Part shown: positions 1 to 8,446 of the stretch, piece by piece
Layout: each line of letters starts with the position of its first letter
Numbering within the stretch: position 1 is the stretch's first letter
Source: JABDMH01 sp965223165
Lineage (GTDB): Bacteria > Bacteroidota > Bacteroidia > Chitinophagales > Saprospiraceae
Reading direction: 5' to 3'
Assembly: GCA_965223165.1 (NCBI GenBank)
Contig: CBDCVQ010000014.1
Coordinates: 186,001-250,000, forward strand
DNA length: 64,000 bases
Program-made: the position numbers and the translations under genes
The notes under the pieces: generated by a model
Database searches by the model: none
Told to the model about the DNA's origin: nothing
The model's input: the letters and a program-made list of their open reading frames with translations, nothing else

Positions 1-3000
1 ACGCAGCGATGGTAAGGTGTCGGAGATGAAAACCAAGGCAGAGTCTGATGCCGGACATCCGTTGGCGCCCAGAATCTCTAGCACGTAGGTGCCGGCCGAA
101 CTGACAAATGGATTGGGTACACTCGATCGGTAGCCTCCCGGACCCGACCACTGCGTCACGAGTGGCACGCCGCTGTTACTGCGATAGTCAAGGTTGAAAC
201 CCCCATCTGCGCAGGCGAAACCGCCTCCTACGGCCGTCAGGTCCGGCTCAGAAAAATCAGATTGGATATCGCCCACGAGCGTAGCCTCGCAACCATTGTT
301 GAGCGTCACCCGTACTGATACTCTCCCGGTTTCTGCGACTCGGGGATTGCGATCAGTCGCCTGAGCCCCACTCGGCAGGGTCCAATCGTATGTTCGGACT
401 CTTCCGACACTGTAATTGTCCAATCGGATGGCCAGTGCCACCGTGTCCCGCACACAGTTGATAGTATCCGAAACTACGGATCCTGTGGGAGCCTCATCTT
501 CCCTGCCGATATCATAGGTCAGGGTATCCCGACACCCATTGGCACTGAGCGTAGTCAGTTGCACCTGGGTAGGTGTGGGCAGTGAGAATGTATTGGCGGT
601 GGAGGTGACCATCAAGGTGGTGTCATACCACTCATGGGAGGCAAAGACACCGGGATTGGTTAGACGGACGCTGCCGTCTTGACTGCATCCCACATCCAGC
701 CGGCTGACGGTCGGGGTCCGGGGCAGCGTATCAATGACTAGGTTAAAACTGGCCGTGCTAAAGCACCCCATGGGGTTGGTCACGACGGCCTCATAGGTGC
801 CGCGCTCAGCAACCACGACCGAATCATTAGTAGAAACAAATCCGTTGGGGCCCGTCCAGCTATAGGTGCAACCGGTCCCGCAGTTGGATAGGGCCCGCAC
901 CACCAACGTGTCTTGACGCTGAAGGCAAGTGATCCGGCCATGCTCCGTTTGAAGCTCCGGCTGCTGCGGCGAGGGACTGACCGTGATATTGGCGATAGCC
1001 CGGCAACGATTGACAGCATCGGTCACGATGATGCGGTAGGCACCAGGTTGCTTGCCTTTGGCCAACGAATCCCGCGCGACGAAGTTGTTGGGTCCCGTCC
1101 ATGTAAACGTCGCGTCATGCAGTGAAGTGGAGGTGGCAACCAGGTCAAACTCACCCTGGGTACAGGATAGGACAATATCGGAGGCAGCGACCGTGGGCAT
1201 TACCGTATCGATGGCTACCGTCGCCGACGCGGTATGTGTGCATTGCTGACCATCAGTGATCACCACATCATAGTTGCCGGGTTCACTAACCAATGGAGAC
1301 TGAACCGTAGAAGTAAAGCCGTTGGGGCCAGACCACTGATACGTCGCAAGTACATCACTGACGGAGGTCACAATCCGACGGGATGGAAATTGACAATTGA
1401 GCGTGGTCCCTGTCACCGAGATATTTGGCTGCGAAAACACGTTGAGCACCTCCACATCCTGTTGCACGGCACAGCCGTTGGTGGGCGTACTCACACGCAC
1501 GGTGTAGATGCCCGGCTGTGTTACCCTTGGATTGTGGATGGTACTGCTGAATCCATTGGGTCCACTCCAAGCAAAGGCGACTCCAGGAGTGTTGGACTGA
1601 GCAGACAGCTCGACCGTGTCGTTGACACAGCGGATGGTACCGCCCGAGGAGGTGACCTCCTGAGGCCTCCCAAAGTCTGCTGAGACATGGACGACTTTCA
1701 TCACCGCACAGTTCGCACCGCGAGCTGTGATCGTGTAGCGACCGGGCTCAAGGACGTCTATGTCTTTGGACAAGGCAGTATAACCATTGGGGCCGGACCA
1801 CGAAAAGGATGTCGCATCGGAGACGGGACGAAGCAAGCCCAAGTTGGTTTCACAATCCATGACCACGTCTCGAATATCCAGTTGAGGCAAACTGCCATCT
1901 GACGTGATATCCACCGAGAGGGTATCCGCACAGCCATCCAGTGCCACGCGGAGGTCATAGTGTCCAGGCAGATCCACCTGCACTCTGGCCGATCGCTCGT
2001 CGCCAAGCACACTACCGTCCTCGGAGGACCATCGGTAGGAAGGAGTGGTTTCAAACTGGTTATTGACCCACTCCAGGTAAAAAGGTTTAGCCCCGCAGGA
2101 GATCGGTCCGGGATCAGGGATTCCTGCCAGGACTTCATACTCCGTCAGGTGAAGTTCTACGATACTGTCACAGCCGGTGCTGGCCGTGAAGGTGGCCGTG
2201 TATACGCCGGGACTACTGATCATACGGCCGTCAAACTCAATGGGCGCTTCGGCACACACGTAGCGATCGACGACAAATCGTGGATCCGCATCTGACAAAA
2301 CGCGATATACCACACCGGGGCCTCCTCCAGATAATGCGGCGCAAAGTCTTAACCTTACCTGGGCCAAGGCACTGATCAAAGTGGCATATCGGCCTCCTCT
2401 ATACGACAGCAGCGTGCTGAGATCTTGATTTGCCACTACGATACCCCGTACCGTGTAGGTACCCATAGGGACATTGGATAGATCAGGTGTTTCGGCGATA
2501 TCAATGATCGTGTCGTTGGCGACCACGACAAATCCGTATGAATAGCGAGATGGGTCTGGGCTGACGCCCGCGTAAGTAGGGCGAATGTCAATCGAGCCCA
2601 ATGCCGGATCTCCACCACAGTACTCCAGGGTATCTCGGCGAATTACGCCACCATCGACGAAGCAGTCCGTGCATCCTATACCCCTGGCATCGCAGAAATC
2701 AATGTGAAAGGATTCAAGCAACCCGGCGTTTTGCGCACGCGTATCCGTAGCCGTCAGAGACCAGATACCATTCACCGGTCCGGTGTTAATGTCTTCGAGA
2801 CACACCTCGGCATAGTAGGCGCCTGTATATTCCTGATTTTCGCCCCAATCTTGGTCGCTATCCCAGGTGGGCTTGATAAATGCTCCTTGATCGGGAGTTG
2901 CCGTGGCCGAGCAGCGTACGAAGTTGATATTCCAGATGGTACCCGCCGTCACTTTGGTTCCGCTAGGATTGATCAAGTTGTACAATCTGCCGTTGGGAGA

Positions 3001-3240
3001 GGCCAAAATCAACCGCACATCCCCAATGGATGTGTGGCTAAACCGCAAGCTGATGCGGCAGATACCCTGCGCAGGATCGGCCAGATCATCGTTGACCGCA
3101 TTTTCTACCCGGATATGGGCAAAGCGGCTCCCTTGCACAGGAATCGCCAGCGGATCCAAAATCCCGCACTGAGCCCACATGTCGGAGAGAGAGATCGACA
3201 GTACTATACTGCAAAGAAGTACTTTGTAGGCAGGCCTCAT
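1..3240 (-). CDS. Giant secreted Ig-like repeat adhesin, N-terminal part (runs off window)
   Basis: Reading leftward from an ATG at 3240, one frame appears open to base 1 (1080 codons; sampled positions at 150, 1335, 1800 and 2031 all fall in this frame), so the gene is cut by the window edge. Residues 1-24 are a signal peptide ending near MWAQ. Residues ~38-185 resemble a proprotein-convertase P domain (VENAVNDD, SIGDVRLILASPNG). Then follow about seven Ig-like/PKD-like repeats marked by WSGPNGF, WTGPNNF or WSGPGGY and a later PGxYxVxVT strand with a cysteine. This layout is typical of Bacteroidota surface adhesins exported by the type IX system; the sorting domain would lie beyond the left edge. 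No ligand can be inferred. Function as adhesin is inference from repeat type. Confidence 0.85.
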   Translation of the reverse strand, partial: MRPAYKVLLCSIVLSISLSDMWAQCGILDPLAIPVQGSRFAHIRVENAVNDDLADPAQGICRISLRFSHTSIGDVRLILASPNGRLYNLINPSGTKVTAGTIWNINFVRCSATATPDQGAFIKPTWDSDQDWGENQEYTGAYYAEVCLEDINTGPVNGIWSLTATDTRAQNAGLLESFHIDFCDARGIGCTDCFVDGGVIRRDTLEYCGGDPALGSIDIRPTYAGVSPDPSRYSYGFVVVANDTIIDIAETPDLSNVPMGTYTVRGIVVANQDLSTLLSYRGGRYATLISALAQVRLRLCAALSGGGPGVVYRVLSDADPRFVVDRYVCAEAPIEFDGRMISSPGVYTATFTASTGCDSIVELHLTEYEVLAGIPDPGPISCGAKPFYLEWVNNQFETTPSYRWSSEDGSVLGDERSARVQVDLPGHYDLRVALDGCADTLSVDITSDGSLPQLDIRDVVMDCETNLGLLRPVSDATSFSWSGPNGYTALSKDIDVLEPGRYTITARGANCAVMKVVHVSADFGRPQEVTSSGGTIRCVNDTVELSAQSNTPGVAFAWSGPNGFSSTIHNPRVTQPGIYTVRVSTPTNGCAVQQDVEVLNVFSQPNISVTGTTLNCQFPSRRIVTSVSDVLATYQWSGPNGFTSTVQSPLVSEPGNYDVVITDGQQCTHTASATVAIDTVMPTVAASDIVLSCTQGEFDLVATSTSLHDATFTWTGPNNFVARDSLAKGKQPGAYRIIVTDAVNRCRAIANITVSPSPQQPELQTEHGRITCLQRQDTLVVRALSNCGTGCTYSWTGPNGFVSTNDSVVVAERGTYEAVVTNPMGCFSTASFNLVIDTLPRTPTVSRLDVGCSQDGSVRLTNPGVFASHEWYDTTLMVTSTANTFSLPTPTQVQLTTLSANGCRDTLTYDIGREDEAPTGSVVSDTINCVRDTVALAIRLDNYSVGRVRTYDWTLPSGAQATDRNPRVAETGRVSVRVTLNNGCEATLVGDIQSDFSEPDLTAVGGGFACADGGFNLDYRSNSGVPLVTQWSGPGGYRSSVPNPFVSSAGTYVLEILGANGCPASDSALVFISDTLPSLR

Positions 3241-3502
3241 TTGATTTTGCGTTCAGATTTCGAGTGTTGCTTATATAATGATCCTATATGTCCCCAAATT
3301 GTTGTTTAACCCAAATCAGGCATTGGCAATTCGTCATGAAGCAACTGAGCCGCTAGGCGGATGTGATGGCAACCTATGCGTCCATACAGTGAAGCACAGC
3401 AAATCGAGGACTGCCGCGCGAGGTGGCTTAGCAATCGATCGTCTAATGTTTGATTTGGGTTTAACATCCTTTAACAAAGGCCCTGTAGTTTTTATGACAT
3501 CG

Positions 3503-3510
3503 TATCTTTA
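3503..3510 (+). promoter_or_regulatory. Candidate -7 box (TATCTTTA) for the barrel protein gene
   Basis: TATCTTTA differs by one base from the Bacteroidota -7 consensus TAnnTTTG and lies 25 bases before the ATG at 3536. No convincing -33 TTG box is visible. If correct, it excludes the upstream in-frame ATG at 3494, which would sit before the transcript start. Confidence 0.35.
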
Positions 3511-3535
3511 TAATAAAGACATTAAATTCTCTCTG

Positions 3536-4120
3536 ATGATTACCGTTCCTTTTCAACGGTTGTTCGTACTGACACTGCTGCTCATAGGCATGATATTCAG
3601 TAGCGCTCACGCCCAAAGTAGAAGCAAAAAAAGTACCACACTGTCCGAGCACCTCTGGTATGGGGGAAGCGTTGGTCTTGGCTTCCAATCCTTCAATAAC
3701 CAAAGCTCATTCTTGTTTGCCCTGTTTCCTATGATGGGATATAAGATCACGGAGTCTATCTCTGTAGGTCCGCGCATAGGAGCCTCCTACCGCAACATCA
3801 AATCGAGGGGTTTGGACGGGAGAGTCTATCGGTTTAATCCGGTGGAGCTATCCGGTGCCCTCTTTGGCAGAGTCAAGCTATTTCGTCAGATATTCGGACA
3901 TGTTGAATATGAGCTTGCCAGCGAAAAGAACTTGGTCAACAACAGCGCCAACGGTATCAGCATTCGCAATGGCACAGAGACGAACTTCTACCTTGGCGGA
4001 GGCTACAACTCGGGAGGCAAAATAGCCTCTGAGATCTACATCTTGTACAATTTCAATGAGGACGACTTCTCTTTAGAGGTACCTTGGGTCATACGGGCAG
4101 GATTCACTTACCGGTTTTAA
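3536..4120 (+). CDS. Small outer-membrane beta-barrel protein
   Basis: A 194-residue protein with a signal peptide at 1-26 (hydrophobic LFVLTLLLIGMIF, then SSAHAQS). The mature part alternates aromatic and polar residues in short strands with glycine-rich turns (YGGSVGLGF, YLGGGYNSGG) and ends in a terminal phenylalanine (GFTYRF), as outer-membrane barrel proteins do; eight strands would fit its size. I chose the ATG at 3536 because it directly precedes the signal peptide and follows a candidate promoter; ATGs at 3494 and 3278 would put long non-signal extensions in front. It converges on the TonB receptor gene, and their stop codons overlap in a shared TTAA. The specific role is unknown; porin-like or structural are both possible. 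Confidence 0.72.
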   Translation: MITVPFQRLFVLTLLLIGMIFSSAHAQSRSKKSTTLSEHLWYGGSVGLGFQSFNNQSSFLFALFPMMGYKITESISVGPRIGASYRNIKSRGLDGRVYRFNPVELSGALFGRVKLFRQIFGHVEYELASEKNLVNNSANGISIRNGTETNFYLGGGYNSGGKIASEIYILYNFNEDDFSLEVPWVIRAGFTYRF

Positions 4121-6561
4121 AGCTGGAGGGTTAGTCCCACCAACAAGTTGCGACCAGCCTGCGGGTAGAGTCCCGTCAAGTTATAAAAATCATCCTGTTC
4201 TCGTGCCGCATGGGGGTCATCTGCGGTAGCATCGTAGGATGCCGAGCGATATCTATACGTCCACCCATTGGTCACGATACGATTATCCCACAGATTTCTA
4301 ATCATCACCTTCAGTAGCAAGTCCTTGGTCCAGTGCGGCTTCACATTCCAGCGAAGATGCAAGTCAGTGAAGTGATACCCACCCAGCGACCGGACATCGC
4401 TGCCCGTATTGTCCAAGTACTGCTTGCCGACGTACTTGACTCGTAGCTCCATGGTCAGTTGCTGGCGCGCCGATATGATCGGACTGTACCCCGCCCCGGC
4501 AGCCAGGATCGTCGCTGGAGAAAATGCGATGGGCGTATTCCGATGGGAAAAGAACGCTTGTCGACCGGTATCCCAGTTGTCGACGGCCTCTTCAAAGGCG
4601 CGAATGCGATTGACGCTCAAAGTAGCGTTGCCATGTAGCAGCCAGCGTTTACTGGCCTGCCAGGCGGATGCCAACTCGAGACCTGCGCGATAACTCTGGG
4701 ATACGTTGCTCCTAACATAAGCGCCCACATCGTTGATCACGCCGGTCAGAATCAGCTGGTCTCGATAGGACATGTGGTATAGGTTGGCTGTGAAATCGAC
4801 CGAACCCTGCCGATATTTGACGCCCAGCTCCTGGTCGATCAACCGCTCCGGTTTGGGTCTCTGCGAGGGTCCGCTCTCCACATAGTCATCTCGATTGGGC
4901 TCGCGATGGGCCAACGCCAGAGAGTAGTACCACTGCCAGGCGCCGGGCTGGTAGTGGAGACCCATTTTGGGATTGAAGAAATCGAGTCGGTCGCGTTGAT
5001 CGGTGATGGCCTGCTCATCATCCAGTCCCTCAAACTCGTAATCCACATGCCGCCATTGTAGATCTACCAAGGCGCTGAGACTACGAGCTGGTCGAAACTC
5101 GTACTGGGCATACAGATTCAGATCCCGCTTGAGCGCATCGTTGCGATAGTACTCCCAACCCCGATGCACATCCGGGACAAACTCCCCCCAGATGACCTGC
5201 CCAAAATGGCGGCCCTCATAGATATGGTAACCTCCACCCAAGGTCCAGCTACCCTGCCACCCGGAAAGCTCTTTCGTGAGGGAGAAAATGCCTCCGTAAA
5301 AATCGTTGTCCAACCACCTTCTCCGAATGAGGTCGGAGGTGCTAAAGGTGGTATCCGACAGCATGATCTCGCTCAGGTTGTAGTCGGCCAAGGGGTCCTT
5401 GATCCGGTACTGTTCAAAATATCCCTTTCCGCGGGTATAGTGGCCGGCCACTTTCGCAAAGAGTCCTTGGCCGAGATCGCCCTTCCAAATGACATGCAGA
5501 TGGGTCTGCTGGTAGTCGTCTACCTCATCCGGATGGAAGGTGCCATCGCCGCGATCCCCGGCCGTGTTAAAGGTCCGCAAGGTGGGATCATCGATGTACT
5601 GTTGAGGCACCCCATTCCATGCCTGATAGGTCACCTCCTTGCCATGATACAGGTTGACCTTCAGGGAGTGCCGATCCGTGAGAAAGCGCGACGAAAGAAA
5701 AAAGGACCGCAGATCCGAGGCACCCCGATCGATATACCCATCCGAGGTGGTTTTTGACAATCTACCTTCTATGGCAAATCGGTCACTTAGCAGCCCGCTA
5801 CCAAATCGCACATTGCCCCGCAGCGTGCCGTAGGACCCGGCCGAAGACTCAAGGATGGCAAAGGGGGTACGCGAAAGCGCGTTTGACTTCACGTTGATCG
5901 TGCCACCAAACGACCCGGCGCCATTCGTAGAGGTACCGACTCCACGCTGCACCTGAATGGTCTGAGCAGAGGAAGAAAGGTCAGGCAAATCCACCCAAAA
6001 CACTCCCTGAGACTCCGCATCATTCAAGGGTATCCCATCAATCGTGACATTGATGCGAGTAGGGTCACTTCCCCGGATGCGCAAGCCCGTATAGCCGATA
6101 CCCGTACCCGCGTCCGAGGTCACTACCATGGAGGGCAGCCAACGCAGCAAGAAGGGTACATCTTGCCCCACCTGTGTGGCCTCCAATACCTGCTTGTCAA
6201 TCTCGCTATAGGTAAAGGGTTGGTCCTCCTTGATCCAAGAACCGGTCAACTCTATCTGCTCCAGGTCATAGGCCACCGGCCTCAAAGTCACGACAATATG
6301 CGTATCCTGCGCCAAGGCAAAGCTCTGTTGCATTGACTCGTAGCCGAGGGATTGTGCCTGTAGTTCTACCATCGGGTCTGGAGCAAGCGAAAAGTGAAAC
6401 CGACCTTCCCTGCCGGCGATGGCGTTTTGGCCGGCACACTGTACAAGGGCACCCAAGATGGGCTGACCGTCTGGGTCAACCACGATGCCGTCCAGTTGCA
6501 CCTGTCCTAGGAGCACCTGACAGGTTACGAGCATACAACCAAATATGGTAGTCCGAATCAT
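4117..6561 (-). CDS. TonB-dependent outer-membrane receptor, probably for thiamin compounds
   Basis: An 814-residue receptor that would import a substrate across the outer membrane using TonB energy. Residues 1-19 are a signal peptide, ~21-105 a CarboxypepD_reg-like domain (DGIVVDPDGQPILGALV), ~110-230 the plug (LRIRGSDPTRINVTIDGIPLND, GAGSFGGTINVKS) and the rest a 22-strand barrel ending LTLQL. The substrate assignment rests on context: a TPP riboswitch on the same strand lies about 225 bases upstream with no gene between. TPP-controlled TonB receptors are an established class of Bacteroidota thiamin importers. A ~166-bp inverted-repeat element lies in the leader between riboswitch and start. 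No PnuT-type inner-membrane transporter is next to it. TonB receptor identity is certain; thiamin specificity is a strong inference. Confidence 0.9.
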   Translation of the reverse strand: MIRTTIFGCMLVTCQVLLGQVQLDGIVVDPDGQPILGALVQCAGQNAIAGREGRFHFSLAPDPMVELQAQSLGYESMQQSFALAQDTHIVVTLRPVAYDLEQIELTGSWIKEDQPFTYSEIDKQVLEATQVGQDVPFLLRWLPSMVVTSDAGTGIGYTGLRIRGSDPTRINVTIDGIPLNDAESQGVFWVDLPDLSSSAQTIQVQRGVGTSTNGAGSFGGTINVKSNALSRTPFAILESSAGSYGTLRGNVRFGSGLLSDRFAIEGRLSKTTSDGYIDRGASDLRSFFLSSRFLTDRHSLKVNLYHGKEVTYQAWNGVPQQYIDDPTLRTFNTAGDRGDGTFHPDEVDDYQQTHLHVIWKGDLGQGLFAKVAGHYTRGKGYFEQYRIKDPLADYNLSEIMLSDTTFSTSDLIRRRWLDNDFYGGIFSLTKELSGWQGSWTLGGGYHIYEGRHFGQVIWGEFVPDVHRGWEYYRNDALKRDLNLYAQYEFRPARSLSALVDLQWRHVDYEFEGLDDEQAITDQRDRLDFFNPKMGLHYQPGAWQWYYSLALAHREPNRDDYVESGPSQRPKPERLIDQELGVKYRQGSVDFTANLYHMSYRDQLILTGVINDVGAYVRSNVSQSYRAGLELASAWQASKRWLLHGNATLSVNRIRAFEEAVDNWDTGRQAFFSHRNTPIAFSPATILAAGAGYSPIISARQQLTMELRVKYVGKQYLDNTGSDVRSLGGYHFTDLHLRWNVKPHWTKDLLLKVMIRNLWDNRIVTNGWTYRYRSASYDATADDPHAAREQDDFYNLTGLYPQAGRNLLVGLTLQL

Positions 6562-6587
6562 AACTCACGTTTTCTTCGTGCGCAGTC

Positions 6588-6753
6588 CTAGTAGAGCTTC
6601 GCATCAAATCTTGTAGCAAATTCTAATGTCTTTGGTCCGCATACTTCGTTGCATAGCCTGGCCATAGCTACGGCTATGTCTGTGTTTCGCACCACGTCTG
6701 CGAACAAAATCCTACTAGAATTATTCAACATATCTAATGCGAAACGCTACTAG
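6588..6753. repeat. Long inverted-repeat intergenic element, copy 1
   Basis: The ends are near-perfect inverted repeats: CTAGTAGAGCTTCGCAT at 6588-6604 against ATGCGAAACGCTACTAG at 6737-6753 (two mismatches). Weaker pairing continues inward (AATTCTAATG against TAGAATTATT) and a central CATAGC/GCTATG palindrome is present. A related copy lies at 39931-40151, sharing runs such as TGTCTTTGGTCCGCATACTT and GCGAACAAAATCCTA. It has no ORF, so it resembles a MITE or a large REP-type hairpin. It sits in the leader of the riboswitch-controlled TonB gene. Confidence 0.8.
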
Positions 6754-6787
6754 CACGAATCGTTAAGAAAATGACTCTGATGGGTAA

Positions 6788-6897
6788 TCCGTCCCTTCCC
6801 GGCATTACCCGGGCAGGTTCCTGCTGCGCTGAAGAGCAGCAATGGGTATGATCTCAGCCAGATGGTCCCTGCTTGGACCTCTTGGCACCCCACGTAG
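6788..6897 (-). promoter_or_regulatory. TPP riboswitch (THI element)
   Basis: Read on the minus strand, this carries the conserved TPP aptamer core in order: GGGGTGCC (6891-6884), a P3 hairpin GGTCC/GGGACC, CTGAGATCATACCC, a variable P4 extension hairpin (TGCTG/CAGCA), then ACCTG, CCGGGTAATGCCGG and GAAGGGA. All are hallmark T-loop and pyrophosphate-sensor helix sequences. It binds thiamin pyrophosphate and should repress the downstream TonB receptor when TPP is plentiful. No obvious T-tract terminator follows, so control may act on translation, although the gene's start is more than 200 bases away. Candidate -7 boxes are given in the next entry. Confidence 0.95.
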
Positions 6898-7201
6898 AGC
6901 GATAACGCTGTAAAGTTACGCAAAAACCTGCGGGCTGCCTGCCAAATCCACCCTATGTACCCGTGGCATCTGGTACAGTTGACGGACAGGTCGCTCGCGC
7001 ACAGGGTCTTCATCGGAAGGAACGCCCGATCGTGGAGTGGCTGAATGGTATCTTAGGACGTGCTACACATCAAATCTAAGACCGCCCCCACTCATCTGGG
7101 TCTGCTTGTGGCACCCGATCTGCAGGCACCGGAGTCACTTTGTCACACAGCCGACTATGGGTCGGACCTCTGCTAGGAGGGACATCCAAAGGCGTCCCAC
7201 A
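6898..7201 (-). other. Gene-free leader and promoter stretch upstream of the riboswitch
   Basis: No supported gene lies here. Two minus-strand -7-like boxes are visible: TAACTTTA at 6918-6911, with TTTGG further upstream at 6946-6942, and a perfect TAGATTTG at 7078-7071. The first would start the transcript just before the aptamer; the second would give a ~170-base leader. Nothing else recognisable was seen. Confidence 0.4.
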
Positions 7202-7753
7202 TCATCCCCTGCTACCCTGCCCCCCCTTTGCCTGGCCCAAGAGGAGTATATCCACTTGCTCCTCCATGGTCACAAGGCGCTGCTCCAAGGGCCCGCTCAA
7301 TGTCACATAGTTCTTTTGATGGATTAGCAATGCCTTCTCATACAGGTAGTACAATGACCAGCGGTCTGCCGCATTCTCTCTCAACGGGTCAGGCTCGTAG
7401 GGCAGATCCGGCTGACATAAGCAATAGAGAGCTACCTGATTGGTGCGGAAAGATTGCTCAATGAAGGGATGCACCTGACCATATCGGTACGCGGACCAGA
7501 TCTTGAGCACGAGCATCGAGGTGTCACAAAGGATCCATGGTGCACCAAGGCCCATGGCCGATGCTTCTAAGGCTAGCTGCCCCCTTGCCAGTGCCGGCAG
7601 GTCCTCGGCCCCATAGGCTCGATTCAGGACCGATAGATAGGGCCGCGCCAGTTCTGGCACGAGTGGTATCTGTCGAGCGCGGGATACGGACTGCGCCAGT
7701 CGCGTCTTGCCGCTGCTCTCGGGTCCCGTCAGCACAATCTTGAGGCTACGCAT
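7202..7753 (-). CDS. NadR-like AAA-family ATPase / kinase domain protein
   Basis: A 183-residue P-loop protein. Walker A is GPESSGKT at residues 10-17, and a downstream DTSMLVLKIW segment (~76) matches the metal-binding/LID-proximal region of NadR nicotinamide-riboside-kinase-like domains. Later segments (CQPDLPYEPDPLRENAADR) resemble the substrate and LID region. It lacks the NMN adenylyltransferase and helix-turn-helix parts of full NadR, so it is a stand-alone kinase-like domain. It is on the same strand as, and upstream of, the TPP-controlled TonB receptor, but the riboswitch lies after it, so the two are probably separate units. Whether it phosphorylates a vitamin or a nucleoside is unknown. 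Confidence 0.75.
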   Translation of the reverse strand: MRSLKIVLTGPESSGKTRLAQSVSRARQIPLVPELARPYLSVLNRAYGAEDLPALARGQLALEASAMGLGAPWILCDTSMLVLKIWSAYRYGQVHPFIEQSFRTNQVALYCLCQPDLPYEPDPLRENAADRWSLYYLYEKALLIHQKNYVTLSGPLEQRLVTMEEQVDILLLGQAKGGQGSRG

Positions 7754-7864
7754 GGGTCTGGACGCTTACCGCTTTTCGGTTGATTTCAATCGAGAAGACA
7801 TCAAATATTGTTTACTGTTTATTATAGTCATAAATTCCAGCCAGCAACTACGGGTTAGCATAAT

Positions 7865-8446
7865 ATGCACGATATCGAACCACATCATCGGTGGAGAGAC
7901 CGCTATGTATCGGCGGAGGACGAGCGCTCTCCTCACTTTGGTCGTGTCTACAACGAGTTTCAGTTTTCCAATCGAATATATAACTACTTCATCCATCCAC
8001 AGTGGGATGAATTTGGTTCCAGCACCCTGTACGCCAAGATCATCTTTGTGGACTATGACGAGGGTGAGGCGATCATCGAGTTGATCGGCGAATGGAACGA
8101 TTGCCTGTCCAATGATGTACTGTTCCTCAAGCAGAACATTGTGGACGAGCTGGTACGCGAAGGAGTGACCAAACATCTGGTCTTGATGGACCACGTACTC
8201 AATTTTCATGGCTCAGACAATTGCTACTACGAAGAGTGGTTTGAGGATGTAGTTGATGAAGGAGGACATATCACCTTTCTCAATGTGCTACCCCATGTGC
8301 TTGATGAACTGCGAGATACACAGGTGGACAGATATGTCCGGATGCACGAGACCTTGCACATTCCCAATTGGCGATCCTTCACCCCAAAGAACCTCTTAGC
8401 CCAGCTGGCGATGCTATGTTCGCAGCAGATTCCGCAGATTTCATAG
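7865..8446 (+). CDS. Conserved-looking hypothetical protein upstream of era
   Basis: A 193-residue acidic, soluble protein with no signal peptide or membrane segment. It is rich in aromatic residues and histidine (FHGSDNCYYEEWFED, MHETLHIPNW), and the middle reads as alternating strands and helices (STLYAKIIFVDYDEGEAIIELIGEW). I do not recognise a family. Its stop codon is immediately followed by the ATG of era with no gap, so translation is probably coupled and the gene is part of the era-der transcript. Base usage is like its neighbours. Function unknown; a ribosome-assembly link is only suggested by position. Confidence 0.7.
   Translation: MHDIEPHHRWRDRYVSAEDERSPHFGRVYNEFQFSNRIYNYFIHPQWDEFGSSTLYAKIIFVDYDEGEAIIELIGEWNDCLSNDVLFLKQNIVDELVREGVTKHLVLMDHVLNFHGSDNCYYEEWFEDVVDEGGHITFLNVLPHVLDELRDTQVDRYVRMHETLHIPNWRSFTPKNLLAQLAMLCSQQIPQIS

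Noticed and set aside
2704..3309. 201-codon plus-strand ORF opposite the adhesin start
   Set aside because: The minus-strand frame encodes a signal peptide and a P-like domain; the plus frame has no recognisable content.
6750..7013. 87-codon minus-strand ORF across the riboswitch region
   Set aside because: It overlaps the conserved TPP aptamer, whose sequence is explained by RNA structure, and shows no protein features.
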